Origin: an uncultured Collinsella sp.
Lineage (GTDB): Bacteria > Actinomycetota > Coriobacteriia > Coriobacteriales > Coriobacteriaceae
DNA length: 64,000 nt
Assembly: GCA_902465105.1 (NCBI GenBank)
Contig: CABQLM010000003.1
Coordinates: forward strand, 13,895 to 77,894
Direction of reading: 5' to 3'
Under the pieces are notes generated by a model. That model was not told the origin of the DNA. It searched no databases and saw only the letters and a program-made list of their open reading frames with translations. Made by a program: the position numbers and the translations under genes. Positions 17,872 to 26,024 of the stretch are shown here, piece by piece; position 1 is the stretch's first letter; each line of letters opens with the position of its first letter.

Positions 17872-18462
17872 ATGACCGAGATGTCCGAGCCGAAGATCCG
17901 CCTGGCGACGCCCGAAGACGCGCCGGCGTTGCTTGCCATCTATGAGCCGTATGTGCGCCAGACGGCAATTACCTGCGAATACGAGGTGCCGAGTGTTGAG
18001 GAGTTCGCCGGGCGCATCGAGCGTACGCTCAAGCGCTATCCGTATTTGGTGATGGAGTTGGACGGGCGTCCGGTAGGCTATGCCTATGTGAGTCCGCTTA
18101 ACAGCCGCGAAGCATACGACTGGTCGGTTGAGACATCGATCTACCTGGCGCGCGATGTGCGCCACGGCGGGCTGGGCCGCAAACTGCATGACGCGCTCAA
18201 GCAATGCCTGATCGCGATGGGCATCACCAACATGTGCGCGCTCATTGCCGTGCCGCACGACAAGGACGACGAGTACCTGACGCACAACAGTCAGGATTTC
18301 CATGCCCATATGGGATATCGCCTGGTGGGCGCCTTTGACCGCTGCGCCCAAAAGTTTGGCCGCTGGTATGACATGTGCTGGATGGAGCTGGTCCTAGCCG
18401 AGCGCACGCTCAACCAACCCAAGCCAACCTGGTTCCCCGACCTCCCCAAACCTACCATTTAG
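17872..18462 (+). CDS. GNAT acetyltransferase, phosphinothricin-type
   Basis: N-acetyltransferase (196 aa) of the Pat/YncA-like group. It opens with IRLATPEDAPALLAIYEPYV. The acetyl-CoA region VYLARDVRHGGLGRKL (Q/RxxGxG/A) and the MGYRLVGAFDRCAQKFGRWYD tail are typical of methionine-sulfoximine/phosphinothricin acetyltransferases. ATG 17872 follows GGGGAAGAAGGG. The stop region is odd: the 15-bp unit AACCTACCATTTAGG carrying the TAG stop is tandemly duplicated (18449-18478), next to a repeat element. Confidence 0.85.
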   Translation: MTEMSEPKIRLATPEDAPALLAIYEPYVRQTAITCEYEVPSVEEFAGRIERTLKRYPYLVMELDGRPVGYAYVSPLNSREAYDWSVETSIYLARDVRHGGLGRKLHDALKQCLIAMGITNMCALIAVPHDKDDEYLTHNSQDFHAHMGYRLVGAFDRCAQKFGRWYDMCWMELVLAERTLNQPKPTWFPDLPKPTI

Positions 18463-18476
18463 GAACCTACCATTTA

Positions 18477-18641
18477 GGGACAGGTTTATTTTGGCAGGTT
18501 TTATCTGGGCAAACGTGCAAGCCGCCGCGAAGGATACGGATACCTTCACGGCGGCTTTTGTTTTGGGTGTGTATGACCAAGGCGATTGGCCTGCGGATGT
18601 AGCGAAACCCCAGATAAAACCTGCCAAAATAAACCTGTCCC
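18477..18641. mobile_element. 165-bp element with 33-bp perfect inverted ends, family B copy 1
   Basis: Left end 18477-18509 begins GGGACAGGTTTATTTTGGCA and ends TTATCTGGG. Right end 18609-18641 is its exact reverse complement. The centre has a terminator-like hairpin (GCCGCCG..GATACGGATACC..CGGCGGC then TTTTG). It sits between two convergent genes. Single-ended copies occur at 25966-25998, 28101-28133 and 36389-36421. Confidence 0.75.
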
Positions 18642-18652
18642 TTTTTGGCAGG

Positions 18653-19375
18653 TTAGCCGATGGGCTCGGTGTATTTGGCGCGGTCGGTGCGCTGGATGCG
18701 CTTGGAGACGTGGAGCGGACGGCCGTCGGTGTCGTAGACGTAGTCGGTGATCAGGATTAGCGCCTGCCCGCGTGCTACGTTGAGTAAAAACGCCTCGTTT
18801 TGCGACGCATAGCACACCTCAAAGGTCTTGTGTCCCTGAGCCGGCGCGCGATGGAACTCCTGACGCAACGTGGTATAGAGCGAACCGTCCATGTTGCGGT
18901 CTATGAGCGCTTCAAAGCTCGGCGGCAGATAGGTGGTCTCCAGGCATAGTGGCATATCGTCCAGATAACGCAGGCGGACGAGCTTGACGAGCTTGCTGCC
19001 CACGGTAGCATCGAAGAACTTGGCAATGCTGCCCGTTGCTTTGGCAAAACCCGAGTCCACCGTGCGTGTGGTAGGCTTCAAGCCCTGGCCTTCGATCTGC
19101 TTGGTATAACTCGAAAACACCAGGTTGTTCTCGTGCAGCGCCGGCGTGTCGGCCACAAAGGCACCGCGCCCACGCTCGGTGCGAACCAGGCCCTCGTCAA
19201 CTAACACTTTAAGCGCGTGGCGCACAGTGCTGCGCGATAGCCCCGATTCGTTCATGAGCTCCATCTCGGACGGCAGCTTGTCTCCGCGTGCGTAGATGCC
19301 GGCGGCGATGCGATCGCGCAGCGTGCCCGCCAGACGCTCGTATTGGGTCAGGTTCTTTTTTGACGAAGTGCTCAT
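18653..19375 (-). CDS. GntR/HutC-family (UTRA) regulator
   Basis: Transcriptional regulator (240 aa): N-terminal winged helix LSRSTVRHALKVLVDEGLV (about residues 45-65) followed by the wing TERGRGAFVAD, then a UTRA ligand-binding domain (about 95-235). UTRA domains of this class usually bind phosphosugars. It is divergent from the FrlB-like SIS gene at 19581, the standard arrangement of a local repressor. The shared 205-bp gap has repeated TGTAT(C/G)TAACTTGTATGC sequences. Confidence 0.88.
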   Translation of the reverse strand: MSTSSKKNLTQYERLAGTLRDRIAAGIYARGDKLPSEMELMNESGLSRSTVRHALKVLVDEGLVRTERGRGAFVADTPALHENNLVFSSYTKQIEGQGLKPTTRTVDSGFAKATGSIAKFFDATVGSKLVKLVRLRYLDDMPLCLETTYLPPSFEALIDRNMDGSLYTTLRQEFHRAPAQGHKTFEVCYASQNEAFLLNVARGQALILITDYVYDTDGRPLHVSKRIQRTDRAKYTEPIG

Positions 19376-19383
19376 TCGATCAA

Positions 19384-19545
19384 CCTGTATCTAACTTGTA
19401 TGCTTATCGAATCAAGCATGTATCCAACATGACAACAAAACCGCTGATAATGGATTGTCGAAAACCTTACCAGCAAAATTTCTAAGTCAAATATAGCATA
19501 CAACTAGTCGACATAACCAAAACATGTATGTAACTTGTATGCCAT
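19384..19545. promoter_or_regulatory. Operator-like repeats between GntR and the SIS gene
   Basis: TGTATCTAACTTGTATGC occurs near 19387 and TGTATGTAACTTGTATGC near 19526; a diverged third copy, CATGTATCCAACATGAC, lies near 19418. Two copies differ at one base. One is next to each gene start, as expected for an autoregulating repressor that also controls the divergent gene. Confidence 0.55.
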
Positions 19546-19580
19546 CAAGAGCATCAAACGAGAAGAAAGGCTGATGCGCG

Positions 19581-20573
19581 ATGACTACTCAGGAACAGGT
19601 TAAGGATGTCGTCTCCCAGGTTTTGGCCGACAAGGCAGACAAGGGCGGCATCAAGCGCGTCGTGTGGATTGGCGCCGGCGGATCCAACGGCGGCAACTAT
19701 CCTGCTCAGTACTTTATGGAGCACGAGGCCACGCAGGTCGTGAGCTCCAGCTACACCAGCAACGAGTTCGTGCACGCCACCCCGGCCTACGTCAACGAGA
19801 ACACCCTGGCCGTCGTCGTGTCCATGCGCGGCACCAAGGAGACCATTGTCGCTGCTCAGGTCGCCAAGGACCACGGCGCCAGCACCATCGCCATCTATGT
19901 TGACGAGTCCGGTCTCACCGAGGTCTGCGACTACAAGATCCAGTACGACAGCCTGGCCGTCGACGAGTCCTGCATGGGCCGCACCAACTCCGCCGTTGTG
20001 ACCATGATCGCCATGGAACTCACGCAGCAGACCGAGGGCTATGCCGAGTACGAGACCGCTATGGCCGCGTTCGACTTGGTCGACCCCATCTATCGCAAGG
20101 CCGTCGAGTACACCCGTCCGCTCGCTGCCAAGTGGGCCGAGCAGAACGCCGACAAGCCCTGCATCAACGTCATGGCTCAGGGCCCGCTCTTTGGTGCCGC
20201 CTACGTCTTTAGCATCTGCAACGTTCAGGAGATGCTGCAGATCGACTCCTGCACCATCAACACCTGCGACTTCTTCCACGGCCCCTTCGAGATCCTGGAC
20301 AAGCGCACCTCGCTGTTCCAGCTCATCAGCGTCGGCCGCAGCCGCTGCAATGATGAGCGCGGTATCCGCTTCGTCAACCAGTACGGTGGCGAGCGCGTCT
20401 ACCAGCTCGACGCCAAGGAGCTCGGCCTCAACGACATCAAGGACAGCGTGAGCGAGTACTTCAACCACCTGATCTTTGCCCCGATTCTCAACAACGTCTA
20501 CATGCGTGCGCTCTCCGCCGTCACCCACAAGGACTACATGACGCGCCGCTACATGTGGAAGCTTGATTATTAG
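19581..20573 (+). CDS. SIS-domain FrlB-like sugar-phosphate isomerase/deglycase (copy 1)
   Basis: A 330-aa protein with two SIS domains, related to FrlB/GfrE/GfrF, which cleave 6-phosphofructoselysine or 6-phosphoglucoselysine to hexose 6-phosphate plus lysine. N-terminal WIGAGGSNGGNYPAQYF is the first phosphosugar loop. The C-terminal RRYMWKLDY matches FrlB-type ends. It differs from copies 2 and 3 in the active-site segment: CDFFHGPFE (Asp230, His233) where they have GEYFHGPFE. Substrate may therefore differ. It has its own divergent GntR gene and ends in a family A hairpin element. Confidence 0.78.
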   Translation: MTTQEQVKDVVSQVLADKADKGGIKRVVWIGAGGSNGGNYPAQYFMEHEATQVVSSSYTSNEFVHATPAYVNENTLAVVVSMRGTKETIVAAQVAKDHGASTIAIYVDESGLTEVCDYKIQYDSLAVDESCMGRTNSAVVTMIAMELTQQTEGYAEYETAMAAFDLVDPIYRKAVEYTRPLAAKWAEQNADKPCINVMAQGPLFGAAYVFSICNVQEMLQIDSCTINTCDFFHGPFEILDKRTSLFQLISVGRSRCNDERGIRFVNQYGGERVYQLDAKELGLNDIKDSVSEYFNHLIFAPILNNVYMRALSAVTHKDYMTRRYMWKLDY

Positions 20574-20680
20574 TTACGGCGTTTTACCAAACGCCGTAAT
20601 GGCTCGACGCTGCGCGGGCCGCATTTGGACAATCTGACGTTCAACTTCAAGGGCGCGACCAGAAGGTCAGCGCCCTTTCG
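20574..20680 (+). repeat. Family A element, copy 2, acting as terminator
   Basis: The hairpin TTACGGCGTTT-TACC-AAACGCCGTAA begins immediately after the TAG stop. Then come CTCGACGCTGC, CAATCTGACGTTCAA and a second hairpin AAGGGCGC..GCGCCCTT with TTTC. Same architecture as 49506-49610 with different stem bases. Confidence 0.8.
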
Positions 20681-20684
20681 TTTC

Positions 20685-20702
20685 ACGTCCCCAATGACTA
20701 CC
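20685..20702. repeat. Half copy of the family C palindrome
   Basis: CGTCCCCAATGACTACC matches the right arm of the perfect hairpin at 29149-29202. Confidence 0.5.
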
Positions 20703-20748
20703 CAATGAGTGTGTGGGCGAGCAGATTTTCCGCTCGCCGATTTGTGTC

Positions 20749-20780
20749 TTGAAAAATGTATATAACGACTATAACGTAGT
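20749..20780 (+). promoter_or_regulatory. Promoter/operator region of the EamA gene
   Basis: TTGAAA (20749) and TATAAC/CTATAACGTAG (20761-20779). The block TATAACGACTATAACGT contains two TATAACG units and resembles sequences before the PTS operon and before the GntR gene at 28237. Confidence 0.4.
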
Positions 20781-20816
20781 GTGAAACATATTGGAAACAA
20801 TACCGAGGAGGCTGCG

Positions 20817-21899
20817 TTGAAGAAAAGCAATCTGGGCTATGTGCTGGTGCTGATCGCCGCGCTTATGTGGGGCAGCATCGGAATCTTTGTAAACGGCATC
20901 TCGGCCATGGGCGTTTCGTCCCAGAGTATGGCTGCCTTTCGCCTGTTGTCGGGTGCCGTCTTAATGGCTCCGGTCTTGGCATTCATGGGTTGCCAGAGAG
21001 GTGCTCGTGAGGGAAAAGCCTCGGGTCCTATGGCGCTATTCAAAGCAAGCCCCAAAGAGCTCGTCCCCTGCGCGCTTGTCGGTATCGTCGGTCTGGCCGC
21101 CGCCAACACCTGCTATTACGAGTGCATGGGCGAGGTGGGCATGTCCACGGCCTCGGTGCTGCTCTACACCTCGCCGGTGTTTGGCGTCATGCTCGGCCGC
21201 GTGCTTTATCGCGAGGACGTGACCCCCAACAAGCTCGTTGCCATTGTCTTTAACATCGTTGGCTGCGTGCTTGCGGTGACCAATGGCGACCTTTCCGGTT
21301 TTCATTTTTCGGTTTGGGGCGTCACGTCGGGCGTGATTGCAGGCTTTTGCGGTGCGTCGCTCGCGGTGTTTAGCCGAATAGCAACCAAGACGGTCCACCC
21401 GCTGGCTGTCACGTTTTGGGGCTTTGTTTTTGGCGGTGCGGTTATGGCGGCTATCGCGGCTCCGTGGCCGGATGTCGCCGCGGCAATGTCGCCACAGCTG
21501 CTGCTGCTGTTCCTTGGCTTTGGACTCATCCCCACGGCCGTGGCTTATATCTTATATATGCAGGGTCTATCCATGGGGCTCGAGACGTCGAAAGTTCCCG
21601 TCGTAATGTCATTCGAGACGGTCGTCACCGTACTGGTGGGCATTGGTGTCTATGCCGAGCCCGCCGGCGCGATCAAAGTCCTGGGCATCGTGCTGGTGCT
21701 CGCGTCCATCCTGATTATGAACACCGACTTCTCCAAGCTGCGCAACAGTGTGTTTGTCGGTCATGTCATTGAGAGCATGACCTTTAAGCCCAATGCGTGG
21801 TGGACCGAAAAATCGCAGGACATGGATCTGTTTAAGGAGCGCACCGGCATCGCGCTGGAGCCCACCGTGCAGGAAAGCCCCTGGTACTTCGTGCGATAA
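20817..21899 (+). CDS. EamA/DMT-family membrane transporter
   Basis: Drug/metabolite transporter (360 aa) with ten membrane helices in two EamA repeats (about residues 6-145 and 160-300). A hydrophilic C-terminal tail of about 55 residues ends in QESPWYFVR. I favour the TTG start at 20817, placed 6 bp after GAGGAGG, over an in-frame GTG at 20781. It lies between the first SIS gene and the PTS operon and shares an operator-like sequence with the latter. It may export an amine or amino acid released from the sugar conjugate; that role is inference. Confidence 0.8.
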   Translation: MKKSNLGYVLVLIAALMWGSIGIFVNGISAMGVSSQSMAAFRLLSGAVLMAPVLAFMGCQRGAREGKASGPMALFKASPKELVPCALVGIVGLAAANTCYYECMGEVGMSTASVLLYTSPVFGVMLGRVLYREDVTPNKLVAIVFNIVGCVLAVTNGDLSGFHFSVWGVTSGVIAGFCGASLAVFSRIATKTVHPLAVTFWGFVFGGAVMAAIAAPWPDVAAAMSPQLLLLFLGFGLIPTAVAYILYMQGLSMGLETSKVPVVMSFETVVTVLVGIGVYAEPAGAIKVLGIVLVLASILIMNTDFSKLRNSVFVGHVIESMTFKPNAWWTEKSQDMDLFKERTGIALEPTVQESPWYFVR

Positions 21900-22035
21900 G
21901 GGATTGGCGCGGCGTCTGATCGGGCACCGCCTGGCCAGCGCCGGCCTTCCCTGCGCCAACGTTACGAGTACGTTAAACCCGTCAACGGTCGTTTTTCACC
22001 CGCGAACGGTCTTTATACTAATTAGCAATATCCGC

Positions 22036-22068
22036 AACGTATAAGACGTTATAATGACCATAACGAAA
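22036..22068 (+). promoter_or_regulatory. Operator/promoter of the PTS operon
   Basis: The stretch has ACGTATAAGACGTTATAAT followed by GACCATAACG. It combines a TATAAT -10-like hexamer (22050-22055) with ACGTTATA, the reverse complement of TATAACGT seen before the EamA gene, and AGACGTTATATACGT before the GntR gene at 28237. Confidence 0.45.
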
Positions 22069-22081
22069 AGGAGGAGGCAAG

Positions 22082-23005
22082 ATGAATCAGATCATTCTCG
22101 CATCTCATGGCGGCCTGGCCGCAGGCGCCAAAGACACGCTCGAGATGGTTCTCGGCGACGTGTCGAACGTCCACGTCGTGTCGCTTGCTCGTGACGACAA
22201 GGAGCCCATCACCAATAAGGTGGACGCCATGATCGCCACGTTCAACGCGGACGACACCGTCTATGTGCTGACCGATATGCTCGGCAGCTCGGTCAACAAC
22301 AACATGGTCGAGCTTTCCAAGAACGGCACGAAGTTCACGGTTGTCAGCGGTTTCAACATCCCGCTGGCGCTCACGCTTGCTATGAGCCCCGTCCCCGTCA
22401 AGGGTGCCGAGCTCGCAGCCCTCATCAACGAGGCCCGCACCGGTCTGACCAACCCCAACGCACCGGTCGAGGCCGCCGCGGCTCCCGCCAAGAAGGCCAA
22501 GGCATCCCGTCACAGCTCCGGTCCCGCCAAGATCGTCCTCGTACGTCTTGACTACCGTTTGCTGCACGGCCAGGTCGTCTTTACCTGGACCACCAAGGTT
22601 CAGGCCGAGCGCATCATCGTCGTCGACAACGCTGCCGCCAACGATGACATCAAGAAGGGCGCTCTTAAGCTGGCCAAGCCCCAGGGCGTGCGCCTGAACG
22701 TCTTCACCGTCGAGCGTGCCCTCGCCAAGATGGACAAGCTCAACACCCTCGGTGAGCGCGTCATGTTCGTCTTTGGCAACACGGCCGAGATGCTGCAGTT
22801 CTGCCAGGGCTACAAGCTTGACGCCATCAACCTGGGCGCCACCGCCAACCACGACGGTGCCGATCAGATTGGCGGCAAGGACAGCTCCGTCTTCCTCGAC
22901 GCCACCCAGAAGGCCGACGTCAACCAGCTGCTCGACATGGGCATCAAGCTCTATGTCCAGCAGACCCCTACGTATCAGAGCGTCGACATCGACGCCAAGC
23001 TGTAA
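22082..23005 (+). CDS. PTS mannose-family fused EIIA-EIIB component
   Basis: Cytoplasmic phosphotransfer protein (307 aa). The EIIA-Man domain (1-125) has its active His9 in LASHGGLAAGAKDTLEM. An Ala/Pro/Lys-rich linker (about 127-152) joins it to an EIIB domain (about 153-307), with active His162 in RLDYRLLHGQVVFTW. EIIA passes phosphate from HPr to EIIB, which phosphorylates the incoming sugar. The gene has a strong RBS (AGGAGGAGG) and leads EIIC, EIID and an FrlB-like deglycase, as in the gfrABCDEF arrangement for glucoselysine/fructoselysine, where EIIA and EIIB are separate proteins. Confidence 0.92.
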   Translation: MNQIILASHGGLAAGAKDTLEMVLGDVSNVHVVSLARDDKEPITNKVDAMIATFNADDTVYVLTDMLGSSVNNNMVELSKNGTKFTVVSGFNIPLALTLAMSPVPVKGAELAALINEARTGLTNPNAPVEAAAAPAKKAKASRHSSGPAKIVLVRLDYRLLHGQVVFTWTTKVQAERIIVVDNAAANDDIKKGALKLAKPQGVRLNVFTVERALAKMDKLNTLGERVMFVFGNTAEMLQFCQGYKLDAINLGATANHDGADQIGGKDSSVFLDATQKADVNQLLDMGIKLYVQQTPTYQSVDIDAKL

Positions 23006-23041
23006 TCAACCAGGCTTTTGCCTGACTGAAAGGAGAAGGGT

Positions 23042-23836
23042 ATGAATACGTTCATCAGTGCGGTGCTCGTCGGCCTCGTCGGCGTGTTCTGCATGTGGGA
23101 CTCCCGCCTGCTCGGTCGTCTTAACTTCGAGCAGCCCCTCGTTGGCGCTACGCTCGTCGGTCTGCTGCTGGGCGATGTGCCCACCGGCCTTGCCGTCGGT
23201 GCCGCCGTCGAGCTCGTGTCCATGGGCCTGGTGCAGGTCGGCGCTGCCGTTCCGCCCGATATGGTCCTGGGCGGCATCGTGGCCGCTGCCTTTGCGTGCC
23301 TGACCGATGCTTCCGCCGAGACCGCCATGACGATCGCCATCCCGGTCGCCGTCCTGGGTCAGCTCCTCGGCATCGTGTTCCGTTCCATCATCGCCGCCCT
23401 CACCCATGTGGCAGATAACGCGATCGATAACGGAAAGTTCAAGACCGCCTACCGTATGCACATCTGCGCCGGCTCCGGTCTGTACGCCGTCATGTACTTC
23501 CTGCCGATCTTCCTCGCCGTCTTTGTTGGCACCGACCTGGTTCAGGCCATCGTCAACATGGTTCCCGAGTGGCTGTCCACTGGTCTTAACGTTTCGACCA
23601 AGATCATGACCGCCTACGGCTTGGCCCTGCTGCTCACCATGATGATCAAGAAGGGTATGACTCCGTTCCTGTTCATCGGTTTCCTGCTCGCCGCTTACCT
23701 CAACCTGTCCGTCATCGCGGTCGCTCTGATCGGTGTGTGCCTGGCTGTCGTCTTCATGGGCTTCAAGTTCAACGGTTCCCATGCAGCCGCCGGTGTCGAT
23801 TCCGACTACGATCCGCTCGAAGACGACGAAGACTAA
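23042..23836 (+). CDS. PTS mannose-family EIIC component
   Basis: Membrane permease subunit (264 aa), all-helical, with the family's early signature RLNFEQPLVGATLVGLLLGD and GAAVELVSMGLVQVGAAVPPD. It forms the sugar channel with EIID. It lies 36 bp after EIIAB and 13 bp before EIID, clearly in the same operon. Confidence 0.93.
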   Translation: MNTFISAVLVGLVGVFCMWDSRLLGRLNFEQPLVGATLVGLLLGDVPTGLAVGAAVELVSMGLVQVGAAVPPDMVLGGIVAAAFACLTDASAETAMTIAIPVAVLGQLLGIVFRSIIAALTHVADNAIDNGKFKTAYRMHICAGSGLYAVMYFLPIFLAVFVGTDLVQAIVNMVPEWLSTGLNVSTKIMTAYGLALLLTMMIKKGMTPFLFIGFLLAAYLNLSVIAVALIGVCLAVVFMGFKFNGSHAAAGVDSDYDPLEDDED

Positions 23837-23849
23837 GGAGGAACACACT

Positions 23850-24683
23850 ATGGCAACCGCAACCAAGGACGTGTCCCTGAACAAGAAGGTCAGCCAGTTC
23901 TTCTGGCGCTCCTGGGCCATCCAGGCCTCTTGGAACTACGAGCGTCAGATGAACATGGGCTTCCTCTACGGCATGGTTCCCACGCTCGATCGCCTCTATC
24001 CGGATGAGTCCGACCCCAAGCAGCTCGCTGCTAAGAAAGAGGCTTACCACCGTCATATGGCGTTCTACAACTGCACCCCGCAGACGAGCGCTTTCATCCT
24101 GGGCCTCGCCGCCTCCATGGAGGAGGAGTACGCCAAGGATCCCGAGAACTTCGATCCCGATTCGATCAACGCGGTCAAGACCTCCCTCATGGGCCCGCTT
24201 TCCGGTATCGGTGACTCCTTCTTCCAGGGCACCATCCGCGTTATCGCCTTTGGCCTGGGCGTTCAGCTGGCTCAGCAGGGCTCCATCATGGGCCCGATCC
24301 TGGCCATGCTCATCTCCATCGTCCCCTCTGTGCTGATCACCTGGTTCGCAGCCAAGATGGGCTATCAGGGCGGCCACGTGTACCTGAGCAAGCTTCAGGG
24401 CGGCGACCTCATGGAGAAGCTCATGTATGTCTGCGGCATCGTGGGTCTTATGTCCGTGGGTGGCATGATCGCTACGCTGATCGGCGCCACCACCCCGCTG
24501 CAGTTCGCTGATGGCACCGTCGTTATCCAGGACATTCTGGACGGCATGATGCCCCAGATGATCTCCCTCGGCCTCACCGGCCTTATGTACTGGCTCATCA
24601 AGAAGAACGTCAACACCGGTTGGCTTCTTGTGATCGCCATTGTGGGCGGCATCGCCCTCTCCGCGGCCGGCATCCTGGCCTAG
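23850..24683 (+). CDS. PTS mannose-family EIID component
   Basis: Second membrane subunit (277 aa). The N-terminal signature FFWRSWAIQASWNYERQMNMG and the ALxxxME-type stretch FILGLAASMEEEYA followed by SLMGPLSGIGDSFFQGTIR are diagnostic. C-terminal membrane helices follow. Start ATG 23850, with AAGGAGG eight bases upstream. Confidence 0.94.
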   Translation: MATATKDVSLNKKVSQFFWRSWAIQASWNYERQMNMGFLYGMVPTLDRLYPDESDPKQLAAKKEAYHRHMAFYNCTPQTSAFILGLAASMEEEYAKDPENFDPDSINAVKTSLMGPLSGIGDSFFQGTIRVIAFGLGVQLAQQGSIMGPILAMLISIVPSVLITWFAAKMGYQGGHVYLSKLQGGDLMEKLMYVCGIVGLMSVGGMIATLIGATTPLQFADGTVVIQDILDGMMPQMISLGLTGLMYWLIKKNVNTGWLLVIAIVGGIALSAAGILA

Positions 24684-24716
24684 TCGCGACCAAGCGTCTA
24701 ACCGCTTTCCCCGGGG

Positions 24717-24790
24717 GCCTGCCTGGCATCCCATACCCCAGGCAGGCTTCCATCCCTAAATGTGTCAAAGGGACAGTTCCCTGGTCACAT
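24717..24790 (+). terminator. Attenuator-like hairpin between EIID and the second SIS gene
   Basis: GCCTGCCTGG/CCAGGCAGGC (24717-24747) lacks a long T-run, so it may only reduce downstream expression. It is followed by TGTGTCAAAGGGACAGTTCC, part of another GGGAC-type palindrome (to about 24790). Confidence 0.5.
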
Positions 24791-24880
24791 CCTCAACGGG
24801 CCGGCGACTCGGTCCAAATCACGGTAACCCTGCGTGCGTCCGGCAATGTGGCGCCGCAAAAATCGAAAGGAATGTGTCAG

Positions 24881-25864
24881 ATGTACGAGATCGACCTTAA
24901 CCTCCCTAAGCAGATCGTCGCTGACGTCCTGTCCAACCACGAGATTCACAGCGTTGCCTTCGTCGGCTGCGGTGCTTCCATGTCCGACCTTTACCCCGCC
25001 AAGTACTTCCTGGCCAACAACACGGACAAGCTGAACGTTCAGATCTTCACCGCTAACGAGTTCAACTACGACACGCCTTCCTGGGTCAACGAGCACACCT
25101 TCGTGATCACCTGCTCCCTCGGTGGCTCCACGCCCGAGACCGTCGAGGCCAACAAGACCGCCAAGAAGCACAACTGCCCGGTCGTCTCCCTTACCAACAA
25201 GGCTGGCTCCGCTCTGACCGTCGACGCTGACTACGTCATCGTTCACGGCTTCCACGCCAACTTCGCTGCCAAGTGCGAGAAGCCCGGCTACGCCATCGCT
25301 CTTGCTGTCGAGATCCTTCAGCAGACCGAGGGTTATGACCACTACGAGGACATGATTACCGGTCTCACCAACGTCTTCGAGCTCTGCGAGAACGCCGCTC
25401 AGCACTGCAAGAAGCTCGCCAAGAAGTTCGCCGAGGACTTCAAGGACGACAAGATGATCTACTTCATGGCTTCCGGTGCCTCCGAGAAGATGGCTTATTC
25501 TCACGCCGCCTTCCTGTTCACCGAGATGCAGTGGATCGACGCCGCCGCCTACAACACCGGCGAGTACTTCCACGGCCCGTTCGAGGTTTCCACCGAGGGT
25601 AAGCCCTACGTCTTCTTCATGTCCGATGGCGCCACCCGTCCGATGGACGCCCGCGCCCTCACCTTCCTTGAGCGCATGGGCGCCAAGGTCGCTCTGATCG
25701 ACTCCAAGGACTACGGCCTGGCTGACGCCGTGCCCGCGAGCGTCGTCACCTACTTCAACCCGCTGCTGCACCTCGCCGTTATGCGCGAGTACGGCAACCA
25801 GATTGCCGAGGCTCGTCAGCACCCGCTGACCATGCGTCGCTACATGTGGAAGCTTTCCTACTAA
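24881..25864 (+). CDS. SIS-domain FrlB/GfrE-like deglycase (copy 2, with the PTS operon)
   Basis: A 327-aa SIS protein. SIS1 loop VGCGASMSDLYPAKYF, second loop TCSLGGSTPETVEA, active-site segment TGEYFHGPFEV (Glu228, His231) and C-terminal RRYMWKLSY agree with fructoselysine-6-phosphate deglycases. Start at ATG 24881, nine bases after GAAAGGA; an ATG at 24872 is too close to the ribosome site. Position after EIIAB-C-D makes it the enzyme acting on the PTS product. Cleavage of a phosphorylated Amadori compound to hexose 6-phosphate and amine is inferred from family. Confidence 0.82.
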   Translation: MYEIDLNLPKQIVADVLSNHEIHSVAFVGCGASMSDLYPAKYFLANNTDKLNVQIFTANEFNYDTPSWVNEHTFVITCSLGGSTPETVEANKTAKKHNCPVVSLTNKAGSALTVDADYVIVHGFHANFAAKCEKPGYAIALAVEILQQTEGYDHYEDMITGLTNVFELCENAAQHCKKLAKKFAEDFKDDKMIYFMASGASEKMAYSHAAFLFTEMQWIDAAAYNTGEYFHGPFEVSTEGKPYVFFMSDGATRPMDARALTFLERMGAKVALIDSKDYGLADAVPASVVTYFNPLLHLAVMREYGNQIAEARQHPLTMRRYMWKLSY

Positions 25865-25895
25865 TCACAAGTAAGTAGACCTTACGGGTTGATTG

Positions 25896-25930
25896 AGAGG
25901 GGATGGGGTTTGCGCCCCGTCCCCTTTTTT
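25896..25930 (+). terminator. Terminator after the PTS-SIS operon
   Basis: GGGGATGGGG-TTTG-CGCCCCGTCCCC followed by six T. Confidence 0.9.
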
Positions 25931-25965
25931 GCTCTGGGGAGGGCGTGTCTGTCGCGTCATAAAAC

Positions 25966-26009
25966 CCCAGATAAAACCTACCAAAATAAACCTGTCCCTT
26001 TTTGGCAGG
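25966..26009. repeat. Family B repeat, copy 2
   Basis: CCCAGATAAAACCTACCAAA onward, 33 bp nearly identical to the right end of the 18477-18641 element, plus TTTTTGGCAGGT completing a hairpin. It lies directly before the HAD gene's ribosome site. Confidence 0.75.
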
Positions 26010-26024
26010 TGGGAGGAGATGCGT

